NCBI GenBank assembly: GCA_018829985.1
Contig: JAHJSU010000251.1
Span: forward strand, 1-43,247
Direction: 5' to 3'
DNA from: Elusimicrobiota bacterium
GTDB lineage: Bacteria; Elusimicrobiota; Elusimicrobia; Elusimicrobiales; UBA9959
Length of the DNA: 43,247 bases
Shown here piece by piece: positions 18,415 through 27,301 of the stretch (position 1 is its first letter; every line of letters starts with the position of its first letter). The position numbers and the translations under genes were made by a program. The notes beneath the pieces are model-generated. The model had not been told where the DNA came from, ran no database searches, and saw only the letters and a program-made list of their open reading frames with translations.

Positions 18415-18457
18415 CCCTAACCCCTATCCCCTAGCCCCTAGCCCCTAGCCTCTATCT
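18415..18457. repeat. CCCCTA-type repeat arm; possible partner arm GGGGCCAGGGGATAGAGGATAGAGG near 18297
   Basis: CCCTAACCCCTATCCCCTAGCCCCTAGCCCCTAGCCTCTATC. Confidence 0.7.
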
Positions 18458-21400
18458 CACCACCGCTATCTTCTCCACCGTGTTCAGGCCCGCGCCGGAT
18501 ACTTTCAGGAAATAGATGCCGCTGGCCGCTTTGGCGCCGTTATTATTGGTCCCGTCCCAGTCGACGGTGCCTTTGCCCGCCGGCACGGGGCCGTCGTAGA
18601 CCGTTTTTACCAGCGTGCCGGCTACGGTATATATTTTTATGGACAAAGACCCGGCCGATTGTACGTCATATTTTATTATGGACCTTGAGTTGGCCCCCGT
18701 TATGATGTTATTGTAAGCCGTCGCGGCGGATTTATTGGTGGAAAGATTTATGGCGTTTGAAACGCCCATTGACATGATCTTACCCAGATGATTGCGGCCG
18801 AATATTTCAAGATAGACCGTTCCGACGCCCGGATAGCGGCTGGCGAAACCCGGTTTAAGTTTTACCTTGCCGGTGAGGACATCGCGCAAATTCTCCGTTG
18901 TGTAGAGCAGGGTGCCGACGAGCAGTTCAAGATAACTGCCGGCCAGGTTGGTCCTGGCCAGGGCCAGCGGAACGTAGTTGTGATCGCGCAACTGGGCGTA
19001 TTCAAACGCCGTTTCCGCCCCCGGCGGGATGTCCACGGTCGGGGAAGACGGGTGAAGCGCCATCGGGGCCTTAAGATACGGCACGGTAAAACTTATCGTG
19101 TCATTATCGTAAACGGGTGTGGCTACTACCGCGGTCGCGGAACCCCTGGGCGTATAGGAAAGGTTCAGCCTGTACGGAACCTGGGAACTGGCCTGGGAAT
19201 TGCCGCCGTATTGATTAAGCGCGCCCGCGACCACCAGGTAATAGCGGCCCGCCGCGGTAATATTATAGTCAAGCGTAACGCCGGACTTTTCCGTATAGCA
19301 GTCGCCGTAATCGGGGCAGGCGTAGTCCACGGGCGCGCAATCCGTGACATGATTCCTTAAAGCATCAAAAAGGAACAGGGAGTAGGCGTGGTAGCGGTAA
19401 GGATCGCTCGCGGGCAGGTCCAGGCGCGCGGAGAAGTTGCCGGCCGCCAGCGGTATCGAATAATAATCCGTATCGCCCATCGGCGAAATGGTGGCCGAAA
19501 GAGAAGACATGGTGCTTATATCGGTGGCCGATTCCGGGCCGTTATTTCCCTCAAAGGCGTCGCCGCCGGCCTGTATGCCCGCTATGCCGTGCACGGTAAA
19601 GGCGGTGGTTATCTTATTCTTCATGGCCGCGTCGCAGCCGGGCAGCTGTTTGCAGGCCTCGAGCATGGCGTCATAGAAATTGGCGAAATTATCCGGAAAA
19701 TAAAACAGCGAGACATAAGCGTACACGTCTGACCGGGGCAGATCCGCAAAAGTGCCTGAAGTGAACTTGCCGAGGTCCGTGCTGGTCGTCGGTGTGGTGC
19801 TGTTTTTTAACGCCCATAAGGCCTGGGATAAGATCAGGCTGTCGTCGTGCACTTCCCCGGTCCAGTTCGCAGGCATGACCCTTACGCCGGACGGCGCGCC
19901 GCCCGACAGATTGCGGGCGGAGGAATCCCCGCCGGCGACGAAATTACCGGAAATGTCCGGCAGGTTGTTTATGCCTATACTAAGCCCGTCGCGCCGGAAA
20001 GACGCCAGGGAAAAATAATCCGCCATCGCCTCGGAAACAGCCCCGAATTCGCCGAAATTGATGACAGGATAGATCCGGTTGACTACCAGATGCGTGTATT
20101 CATGACGGACAATGGTGCCGTCCAGCGCGAAAGAGTGGTAATTGCCGGATGTGTTCATCTGGCCGTCGCCGAAGACGATATTGTCGCTTTCCGAGTCGTA
20201 CCAGGCGTTAAGCATTCCGCCGACGCAATCCCCGCCGCTGATGTCGAGCGGCGGGCAGACATCGTCCGCGTCGCCGTGCGCGTGCACCATTACCGATACC
20301 TGTTTTGAAAGGTCGGCCGCCGCTGCGCCGCCGTTGTTCGGGTCTTTATTCACCATGCCGAAATAATCGCGCATTTTGGTCAAATGGTAGAAAGCGTTTA
20401 CTTCGTCCAGAGCGTTTTCCACGCCCATGCTCGTGTCCAGCATTCCCGCGGTTGCGGTGGACCAGACGACGGAGCCGGTGAGATTATCGCTGGCGCCCGG
20501 CAGGTCTTTCAGCACCAGGTATCTTGAGCTGTTAACGGAAAAGCCGTTATAGACGCCGCTTTCATCGGTCTTGAGATTAATGCTGTATGCAGGGCCTTCA
20601 ACCGCCGCGCCATAGAACGGTTTGGTCCTTAGGCCTATATAATTACCCACTGCTTCACCCGCCGCGTTTTTGATGGTAAGCTGATCCCCGTCGGTTATCG
20701 TGCCCCAGATATCGAGCCCCCCCACCTGGAATGGATTGAGGGCGGAAGCGGCGAAGTACGGCATCACCTTGGCAAAAGTATATCCGGGGTCTGTCCAGGT
20801 ATCGGGAATAGTCACTTCATAGGCAGGATACGTATACGAATTTTCATACGGGTGCGGGCTTTGTTTCGAGGTGGGGTCATCAGACCAGACCCCGCCGCCG
20901 TTGTCGAAATGGGCGCTTTGGCCCCTGAAATTGGTAACGGCGAAATACGGGCCTTTAAGCGAGGCGAACACCTTGCCTTCTACAGCGCCGCTATATGAGC
21001 CATCGTTCGCGGTGGTGACCCTGGTGGCGGGGTCATAGCTTCTTATCCAGACATACTGGTCCTTTATGGATTTTGAAACCGGTTTGGTCCAATAAGGGGC
21101 GTCCTCTGTTACTCCGGCCGGCCAGGGCGAGATCTCATAGACCGTGCCGGTGACCGTGCCGGCAGCGTTTGCATAGCGCAAATCGTTGTATTTAAAAAGA
21201 ATGCCGCCGTTTGAGGCGTTCACATAATAGATCCAGACGCCGCTGGCCGTATCCGCCGCCCTGACCTTAAGCTTCCAGGCCAGTTTCAAGGCGCCGTCCG
21301 CGTCAGCATCCGGAAATATTACCAGCTCCGGTTTCTCAGCCCTGGCCTTAAAGCCGGAGTCGGCTGACGCGGCTCCGGCGGCGGCCGCGGCCGCAATGGC

Positions 21401-21952
21401 AGGCAGTACGGCGATATTTATATCCGGCTCAAATTTGGACTGGCAGCCCGTCACCTCGCCGGAGGCGTTGACGTGCACCCTGACATAGGCGAATTCAACC
21501 GGCAGGGAATTGTAGAGCTGGGCATACTGCAGGTGGGTTACGCCCATAAAGGTCCTGGAGAGCGCGAGCTTAAGCTGGGAGACGTCCACTTTGAACAGGT
21601 TTTTATTATCGTTTAAAAAAGCCAGAGCGGCGGCCTCGGGGCCGCCCGGATATTTACGCGTTTTCCCGCCCACCACGGCTTCGGGGAGGGCGGTTTTCGG
21701 ATTATAACGCACGCGCCAGGCGGAATTGCCGGTTTTTGAAACGAATTTCCGGAAAGCTTCCCGGGCGGAGCGATCAGGCGTTTTGTTCACTTTCCGGAGC
21801 GAATCGGACAACGGCGAGATTCTGCGCGCGCTTTTATTGCGCGGCCCGGCCGCAAAGACAGGGTAGAGGGTAGAGGGTATAGGGGAGAGGGTAAAGGCAA
21901 ACAGACATGTTAAGATAAAAGCGCGTTTTCTGTTACACTTTACGGTATTCAT
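18452..21952 (-). CDS. Secreted M4/M36-like zinc metalloprotease with PPC-like and FlgD/T9SS-like C-terminal domain
   Basis: HEYTH...GAVSEAMADYFS zinc motif; NGPESATDIS...DTDYYSIPL PPC-like; SLSIKIYTVAGTLVKTVYDGPVPAGKGTVDWDGTNNNGAKAASGIYFLKVSG C-terminus. Confidence 0.85.
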   Translation of the reverse strand: MNTVKCNRKRAFILTCLFAFTLSPIPSTLYPVFAAGPRNKSARRISPLSDSLRKVNKTPDRSAREAFRKFVSKTGNSAWRVRYNPKTALPEAVVGGKTRKYPGGPEAAALAFLNDNKNLFKVDVSQLKLALSRTFMGVTHLQYAQLYNSLPVEFAYVRVHVNASGEVTGCQSKFEPDINIAVLPAIAAAAAAGAASADSGFKARAEKPELVIFPDADADGALKLAWKLKVRAADTASGVWIYYVNASNGGILFKYNDLRYANAAGTVTGTVYEISPWPAGVTEDAPYWTKPVSKSIKDQYVWIRSYDPATRVTTANDGSYSGAVEGKVFASLKGPYFAVTNFRGQSAHFDNGGGVWSDDPTSKQSPHPYENSYTYPAYEVTIPDTWTDPGYTFAKVMPYFAASALNPFQVGGLDIWGTITDGDQLTIKNAAGEAVGNYIGLRTKPFYGAAVEGPAYSINLKTDESGVYNGFSVNSSRYLVLKDLPGASDNLTGSVVWSTATAGMLDTSMGVENALDEVNAFYHLTKMRDYFGMVNKDPNNGGAAAADLSKQVSVMVHAHGDADDVCPPLDISGGDCVGGMLNAWYDSESDNIVFGDGQMNTSGNYHSFALDGTIVRHEYTHLVVNRIYPVINFGEFGAVSEAMADYFSLASFRRDGLSIGINNLPDISGNFVAGGDSSARNLSGGAPSGVRVMPANWTGEVHDDSLILSQALWALKNSTTPTTSTDLGKFTSGTFADLPRSDVYAYVSLFYFPDNFANFYDAMLEACKQLPGCDAAMKNKITTAFTVHGIAGIQAGGDAFEGNNGPESATDISTMSSLSATISPMGDTDYYSIPLAAGNFSARLDLPASDPYRYHAYSLFLFDALRNHVTDCAPVDYACPDYGDCYTEKSGVTLDYNITAAGRYYLVVAGALNQYGGNSQASSQVPYRLNLSYTPRGSATAVVATPVYDNDTISFTVPYLKAPMALHPSSPTVDIPPGAETAFEYAQLRDHNYVPLALARTNLAGSYLELLVGTLLYTTENLRDVLTGKVKLKPGFASRYPGVGTVYLEIFGRNHLGKIMSMGVSNAINLSTNKSAATAYNNIITGANSRSIIKYDVQSAGSLSIKIYTVAGTLVKTVYDGPVPAGKGTVDWDGTNNNGAKAASGIYFLKVSGAGLNTVEKIAVVR

Positions 21953-21969
21953 AGAATCAACCCTGTTCC

Positions 21970-22077
21970 GTAACTACTCAGCCACTAAGACACCAAGGCA
22001 CAAAGAAAGTTTATGGATCAAACGGTTTGTTGTCTGATTTCCTTCGTGTCTTTGTGACTTTGTGGCCGAGTAGTAAC
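21970..22077. mobile_element. MITE-like element E4 (108 bp), core type 'CACAAAG', inverted relative to E3
   Basis: Ends GTAACTACTCAGCCAC...GTGGCCGAGTAGTAAC; perfect 8-bp direct repeat CCTGTTCC (21962-21969, 22078-22085). Confidence 0.93.
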
Positions 22078-22089
22078 CCTGTTCCGCAT

Positions 22090-22131
22090 GTCTATTCTCA
22101 CTATTCACTAACCACTATTCACTAATCACTG
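22090..22131. repeat. Unpaired repeat arm of TTCACTA(A/T) words
   Basis: CTATTCTCACTATTCACTAACCACTATTCACTAATCACTG. Confidence 0.5.
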
Positions 22132-23409
22132 CCCTTTGCCGCTCTGTGTCTGTTGTCTGGCGAATCTTTTTAATATCTGCAGGGCCGCGGCCAGTCTCAC
22201 ATTTACGCTGGAATCGCTTAAAGCATCCCGCAGGTATGGCTTGACTTCAGCTTCAGCCATGCTTTCAAGCACTTTCAAGGCTTCGGTTTTCACGTCCGGG
22301 TTGGCGGAGGCGAAAGCCCGGTCAAGCAGGTCCTTGTCCGGCGCCTGGCCCCCGCTCATAAGTCCTTTGAGCATCGCGATTTTCAGATTTAAATCGGTTG
22401 TCTCGCCGTATATTTCCTTCAGTTTTTCAAAAGCTTTTTTATTCCGTATGGCGCTTAAAACCCCTACCGCTTTGAATCGGATGGAGGGGTTCGCGTCATC
22501 CGCGAGCTTCAGCAGTTCCGCTATCGCATCCTTCCTGGCGTCCATGCATTTCAGGGCGTCAAGCGCCGCTATTTTAACGCGGCTGGACGTCTCTTTCATA
22601 AGCAGGGCGCCAAGCGGTTTCACGGCGCGGGAATTGCAGATCCTGGCGAACACTTTTACGCTCGCATACCTTATTGCTTCGTCCTCGCTTTCCAGCGCGT
22701 ACAGGAACTGCGCCATCTCGCCGGAGTAACCAAGCCTGGAAAGCTCCCTGGCCGCCACATCCCGGATGGAACCGTAAGCATCGTTCTTAAGCTTGAAAAG
22801 GAACTCCGACGCTTTTTCCCCTTTTATCCGCGCGTACGCCTCTATAGCGTGCTCGCGTATTTTGTTCTGGGAAATTATTTTAAGCTCGACCAGCGCGGTA
22901 TTTCCCACGGGGCCCTGCGCCGGCACATCGTTGATAATGGAGTAAATGATACGCAGTCCGCCCGTCTCTCCCAGTTTCCACAGCGACTCGGCCGCCGCGA
23001 TGCGCGTATGCTTGTCCGGGTCCGCGAGCAGTTTTTTCAAGAGGCCCGCGGCGGCCTTATTGCCCGTCCGGCCCAGAACCCCGGCCGCCAGCGCCCTGAT
23101 ATCGGAATCCGGACTTTTGACATATGTCACCGCGGTTTCAAGCGCCTTGCGCCCCAGGTCCCGATTGGATATCTCCTGGGCGCCGAGGCCTGCCTGCGCC
23201 GCAAGCGTCGCGGCGGGCAGGGGCCCCGCCATAAAAAAGGCTATGACCAGAACCGGCCACAAACTGTGGGTAAATTCCCCGGGAAGGGGTCCCGCCAAAA
23301 GCCGCAATTGCCCGCCTGCCAAATGTCCGAACCAGCGCAAGTTGACCATTTGGCGGGCAGGCAGCCCAAAAGTAGTTTTTGCGGCCAGTTCTAAAGCTTT
23401 CCCCTGCAT
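22126..23409 (-). CDS. HEAT-repeat protein (start uncertain)
   Basis: Repeated ~31-aa helical units (DIRALAAGVLGRTGNKAAAGLLKKLLADPDKHTRIAAAESLWKLG ...). Confidence 0.8.
   Translation of the reverse strand: MQGKALELAAKTTFGLPARQMVNLRWFGHLAGGQLRLLAGPLPGEFTHSLWPVLVIAFFMAGPLPAATLAAQAGLGAQEISNRDLGRKALETAVTYVKSPDSDIRALAAGVLGRTGNKAAAGLLKKLLADPDKHTRIAAAESLWKLGETGGLRIIYSIINDVPAQGPVGNTALVELKIISQNKIREHAIEAYARIKGEKASEFLFKLKNDAYGSIRDVAARELSRLGYSGEMAQFLYALESEDEAIRYASVKVFARICNSRAVKPLGALLMKETSSRVKIAALDALKCMDARKDAIAELLKLADDANPSIRFKAVGVLSAIRNKKAFEKLKEIYGETTDLNLKIAMLKGLMSGGQAPDKDLLDRAFASANPDVKTEALKVLESMAEAEVKPYLRDALSDSSVNVRLAAALQILKRFARQQTQSGKGQ
23300..23355. repeat. Palindrome GCCGCAATTGCCCGCCTGCCAAATG...CATTTGGCGGGCAGGC inside the 5' part of the HEAT ORF
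   Basis: Inverted arms read directly. Confidence 0.75.
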
Positions 23410-23470
23410 ATGTATAGCATCTACTATATGTTTGTCAATAACATTAAGGATTAATTACGAAAATGTTGCG

Positions 23471-23544
23471 CGCCCCCTGCAGGACTCGAACCTGCAACCT
23501 ACTGCTCCGAAGGCAGCCGCTCTATCCAGTTGAGCTAAGGGGGC
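23471..23544 (-). tRNA. tRNA-Arg(UCG)
   Basis: Reverse complement GCCCCCTTAGCTCAACTGGATAGAGCGGCTGCCTTCGGAGCAGTAGGTTGCAGGTTCGAGTCCTGCAGGGGGCG folds as a cloverleaf; anticodon loop CTTCGGA. Confidence 0.93.
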
Positions 23545-23549
23545 AAAAA

Positions 23550-23733
23550 CCGAAAATTGCGGTTAACGTCTCCCCCCCAAGTTTTGAGGGTAGCCATAGC
23601 AATTTTCGGAAGGCTAAAGGATAAAGGCTTAAGGATAAAGGAAAAACACTGGAAGCCAAAGAGATTATTCCGCCCTTTAGCCTTTATCCCTCATCCTTTA
23701 GCCTTCCCGAAAAATTCAACTAAATTTTTCGGG
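23550..23733. repeat. Composite repeat: mini-hairpin, AGGATAAAGG-family palindrome, mini-hairpin
   Basis: CCGAAAATTGC...GCAATTTTCGG + AAGGCTAAAGG...CCTTTAGCCTT + CCCGAAAAATTCAACTAAATTTTTCGGG. Confidence 0.85.
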
Positions 23734-23814
23734 TTAGCTGCCGCTTGTGAAAGAGCTTGTATTATTATAGAATTTATTTTATCAGCCGGGTAATTTAAGT
23801 TCAGGACGCCGTTA

Positions 23815-24040
23815 CCCCGAAAATTGCAGTTGGAGTCGTTTTTACAGAGAAACCAATGGATTGAAATATCTATGGCAATTTTCGGAAGGCTGAAGGATGA
23901 GGGATGAAGGATGAGGTAAAAAGCGATTCGGAAACAAGGATTGTTTTCTCCTCCCTTCCGCCAAACAACCGGCGGACCCGCCAGCTTGTTAGGCGGGCAG
24001 CCCTCATACCTCATCCCTCCGAATTCCAACTAAGGAATTC
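23815..24040. repeat. Composite repeat with the same three-hairpin layout plus an embedded CCGCCAAACAACCGGCGGACCCGCC hairpin
   Basis: CCCCGAAAATTGC...GCAATTTTCGG + AAGGCTGAAGGATGAGGG...CCTCATCCCTCC + GAATTCCAACTAAGGAATTC. Confidence 0.8.
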
Positions 24041-24057
24041 GACTTAAGGAGCCGACT

Positions 24058-24810
24058 ATGGGTGGACATTCTCACTGGGCGGGAATAAAGCATAAAAAGG
24101 CCATCACCGACGCGAAGAAAGGTAAAATCTTCACCAAGATCATCAAAGAAATAGCCATAGCCGCCAAAATAAGCGGGGGCAAACCGGAGGAAAATCCGCG
24201 CCTGCGCAAGGCCATGGAAGACGCCAGGAACGCCAATATGCCCATCGACAACGTGAAGCGCGCCATCATGCGCGGCACGGGCCAGCTGCCGGGCGTGAGC
24301 TATGAAGAGATAATGTACGAGGGTTACGGCCCCGGCGGCATCGCGGTCCTGGTGGAAGTCACCACCGACAACCGGAACAGGGTATTCAGCGAAATACGCA
24401 AGATCTTTGAAGTCTCCGGCGGAAACCTGGGCAGCACCGGCTGCGTGGCCTGGATGTTCAAGCCGAAAGGCTGTATTACCGTTAAAAAAGCCGCCGCCAG
24501 GGAAGAGGAGCTGATGACGCTCGCCCTTGATGCCGGCGCCGAGGATTTTAAGTCGCCGGACGGCTCCGATGAGTACGAAATCATCACCGCGCCCGCGGAC
24601 TTTGACACCGTCAGGAAAAAGCTGGAGGAGCGCAAGATCCCGATAGTCCAGGCGGAACTCGCGATGCTGGCCGAGAACGAGGTCAATGTGGGAGTAGACA
24701 AGGCCCAGCAGGTCGTGAACCTGATGAACGCCCTGGAAGACCACGACGATGTGCAGAAAGTGCACTCTAACTTCAACATTCCGGATTCTATTCTGGCCAA
24801 GCTGGAATAA
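24058..24810 (+). CDS. YebC/PmpR family regulatory protein
   Basis: MGGHSHWAGIKHKKAITDAKKGKIFTKIIKEIAIAAK; EGYGPGGIAVLVE; FKPKGCI. Confidence 0.96.
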   Translation: MGGHSHWAGIKHKKAITDAKKGKIFTKIIKEIAIAAKISGGKPEENPRLRKAMEDARNANMPIDNVKRAIMRGTGQLPGVSYEEIMYEGYGPGGIAVLVEVTTDNRNRVFSEIRKIFEVSGGNLGSTGCVAWMFKPKGCITVKKAAAREEELMTLALDAGAEDFKSPDGSDEYEIITAPADFDTVRKKLEERKIPIVQAELAMLAENEVNVGVDKAQQVVNLMNALEDHDDVQKVHSNFNIPDSILAKLE

Positions 24811-24815
24811 AAACA

Positions 24816-24895
24816 GGGTATAGGGTAGAGGGGATAGGGTATAGTGAAGAGGGTAGGAACTCCTTAACCCTTTACCCTAACCCCTATACCCTGCG
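24816..24895. repeat. Long imperfect palindrome, GGGTATAGGG family
   Basis: GGGTATAGGGTAGAGGGGATAGGG opposite CCCTTTACCCTAACCCCTATACCCTG. Confidence 0.8.
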
Positions 24896-24903
24896 TTAAA
24901 CTT

Positions 24904-25437
24904 ATGAAAATATTCGGCATTGACCCCGGGCTCGACAGGACCGGCTGGGCTGTCGTTGAAAAAACCGGAAGCGGTCCCCTGAAACTTGCCGCCTCGGGTC
25001 TGATCCATACTGAAAAAGGGAAAAACCTGGGAAAAAGGCTTCTTGAAATATTCGACGCTATAACGGCGGAAATGCGGCGTTCGGCGCCGGATGAGATTTC
25101 CATAGAGGAAGCGTTCTTTTCCAAGCGCGCGGACACCCAGGCCAATACCACCCACGCCAGGGGAGTGATACTGCTCGCCTGCGAGAAAATGGGCCTGAGG
25201 ATAAACGCTTACAATCCGAAGACCATAAAAGCGAACTTGAGCGGCAACGGCAACGCGGACAAAAGGCAGATGCAGCGGATAGTGCAGCTCCTCCTGAATC
25301 TGAAAGAAATCCCGAAGCCCGACGACGTGGCTGACGCCATGGCCGCCGCCGTCTGCCACATAAGGCTGGGCCCTTTCCGGGCGGCTATGGCAAAAGCCGG
25401 CAGCAAAATGCGAGTAAGGATGAAAGATGAGGGATGA
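24904..25437 (+). CDS. ruvC: Holliday junction endonuclease RuvC (C-terminus runs into a repeat)
   Basis: MKIFGIDPGLDRTGWAVVE; EEAFFSKRADTQANTTHARGVILLA; DDVADAMAAAVCH. Confidence 0.96.
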   Translation: MKIFGIDPGLDRTGWAVVEKTGSGPLKLAASGLIHTEKGKNLGKRLLEIFDAITAEMRRSAPDEISIEEAFFSKRADTQANTTHARGVILLACEKMGLRINAYNPKTIKANLSGNGNADKRQMQRIVQLLLNLKEIPKPDDVADAMAAAVCHIRLGPFRAAMAKAGSKMRVRMKDEG

Positions 25438-25511
25438 AGGATGAGGCAAAAGACGATGAAAAACAAAAATTATTTTTTCATCCCTCATCCCTCCGTCCGC
25501 CTGAGGCGGAC
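25417..25511. repeat. GGATGAGGGATGAAGG-family palindrome followed by GTCCGCCTGAGGCGGAC hairpin (25495-25511)
   Basis: AGGATGAAAGATGAGGGATGAAGGATGAGG opposite ATCCCTCATCCCTCC. Confidence 0.75.
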
Positions 25512-25520
25512 GAGTTATTT

Positions 25521-26138
25521 ATGATCGCTTATCTCAAAGGGAAACTGATCGTTAAATCGGAAGACCGCGCGGTCATAGAGACCGGCGGCATAGGGTATGA
25601 AGTGTTTTTCTGCGCCGAGTCCCTTAAGTCCATGGGGGCTCAGGGAACCGAGACGACGGCGTTCATAGCGGAATCCGTCAGCATGTACGGCGGCACCTCT
25701 CTTTACGGTTTTTTGAGCGCCGAGGAAAAAAACCTGTTCGAGCTTTTCCGGGAAGCCGTGCCCAATACCGGCGCGAAAAAGGCTCTCGACTACCTGGGAA
25801 AGGCCCTCAAATCCCTGCCCGATTTTAAACAGTCCGTCATAAAGAACGATCTCAAGCTTCTGGTCACCATATTCGGCTTTACGGCAAAAACGGCGGAGAA
25901 GCTCATTGCGGCGCTGAAGTACAAAATGCCTGATTTTGAAACTTCCGGCGAGGAAAAGATCCGCCGCGCGTGGAAATCCGGCGCTTACGCCCAGGTGCTG
26001 AGCGCGCTTGCCACGCTCGGTTTTAAGGCGGGAGAGGCCAAAGCGGCGCTTGACGCGGCCGAGGCTGAAGACCCGGCAGGCCCGGAGAACGCGGAACAAC
26101 TGTTAAAAAGGACGCTGAAGCGGCTCTCGCCGAAATAA
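25521..26138 (+). CDS. ruvA: Holliday junction branch migration protein RuvA
   Basis: MIAYLKGKLIVKSEDRAVIETGGIGYEVFF; start at ATG 25521, not the repeat-spanning ORF start 25434. Confidence 0.92.
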   Translation: MIAYLKGKLIVKSEDRAVIETGGIGYEVFFCAESLKSMGAQGTETTAFIAESVSMYGGTSLYGFLSAEEKNLFELFREAVPNTGAKKALDYLGKALKSLPDFKQSVIKNDLKLLVTIFGFTAKTAEKLIAALKYKMPDFETSGEEKIRRAWKSGAYAQVLSALATLGFKAGEAKAALDAAEAEDPAGPENAEQLLKRTLKRLSPK

Positions 26139-26144
26139 CGGAGA

Positions 26145-26234
26145 GGGTTTAAGGGGTTTAGGGTCTTAGGGTTTTAGGGTAAAAAAATTCACCTTTACCC
26201 TTAGCCCCTCAAACCCTTAACACCTTAAACCCTA
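26145..26234. repeat. Long imperfect palindrome, GGGTTTAAGGGG family
   Basis: GGGTTTAAGGGGTTTAGGGTCTTAGGGTTTTAGGG opposite CCCTTAGCCCCTCAAACCCTTAACACCTTAAACCC. Confidence 0.85.
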
Positions 26235-26275
26235 AACTCCAGACGAATATTAATGGCTCTGAACTCTGCTTCCTT

Positions 26276-27301
26276 ATGACCAGTAAAGACGACATATTAT
26301 CCGCGAAGCCCACGGGCGAAGAGCTTAAATATATGGACGCGAGCCTGAGACCCCGGAATCTCGGAGAATTCGTGGGACAGGATAAGCTCAAAGACAATCT
26401 GCGTGTTTTTATAGACGCCGCTAAAGGCAGGAAAGAGCCGCTTGACCATTGTCTTTTCTATTCCCCCCCGGGCCTGGGAAAAACCACGCTCGCGCATATC
26501 CTGGCCGTGGAAATGGGAGTGAACATTAAGATCACTTCGGGGCCGGTCCTGACCAAGCCCGGCGATCTGGCCGCCATGCTCACCACGGAACTGGCCGAAG
26601 GCGACATCCTTTTTATAGACGAGATACACCGCCTAAACGCCGCGGTGGAAGAGGCCTTATACCCGGTAATGGAGGACTTTTTATTTTTTATAAGCACCGG
26701 AACCGGTCCCGGCTCCACTACGCTTAAACTGGCGGTGCCGCGGTTCACCCTGGCGGGCGCCACCACGAGAAGCGGGCTGCTGACCGGGCCGTTAAGGGAC
26801 CGCTTCGGCATAGTGTTCAACCTCGGCTTTTACTCGCAGTCCGACATAGAAAAAATACTGGCGCGGTCCGCCGGGATACTTAAAGCCGAGGCCAGGCCGG
26901 AGGGCTTAAGCCATATAGCCAGGCGCTCCCGCGGCACGCCCAGGATAGCCAACCGGCTCCTTAAGCGGGTCCGCGACTTCGCGCAGGTAAAGGCCGACGG
27001 CGTCATTACGCGGGAGGTTACGGTCGACGCCATGGATTCCCTTGAAATAGACCCGGAAGGCCTTGACCAGCTTGACCGCAGGCTTTTACTGACCATAGCC
27101 GAGAAATTCGGCGGCGGGCCCGTGGGCCTGGAAACGCTCGCCGTAAGCGTCAGCGAAGAAATAGACACTTTGACCGACGTAATAGAGCCTTACCTCATGC
27201 AGATCGGCTTTCTTCAGCGCACCGCCCGGGGCAGGACGCTGACCCCAAAAGCCTACAAGCACCTCGGGCTGAAGCCGCATCCGCAGGAAAAACTCTTTTA
27301 A
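26276..27301 (+). CDS. ruvB: Holliday junction helicase RuvB
   Basis: [81 protein letters not shown]. Confidence 0.97.
   Translation: MTSKDDILSAKPTGEELKYMDASLRPRNLGEFVGQDKLKDNLRVFIDAAKGRKEPLDHCLFYSPPGLGKTTLAHILAVEMGVNIKITSGPVLTKPGDLAAMLTTELAEGDILFIDEIHRLNAAVEEALYPVMEDFLFFISTGTGPGSTTLKLAVPRFTLAGATTRSGLLTGPLRDRFGIVFNLGFYSQSDIEKILARSAGILKAEARPEGLSHIARRSRGTPRIANRLLKRVRDFAQVKADGVITREVTVDAMDSLEIDPEGLDQLDRRLLLTIAEKFGGGPVGLETLAVSVSEEIDTLTDVIEPYLMQIGFLQRTARGRTLTPKAYKHLGLKPHPQEKLF

Noticed and set aside
23557-23793. 78-aa ORF after the tRNA
   Set aside because: Entirely composed of the composite repeat; matches another repeat translation, not a gene.
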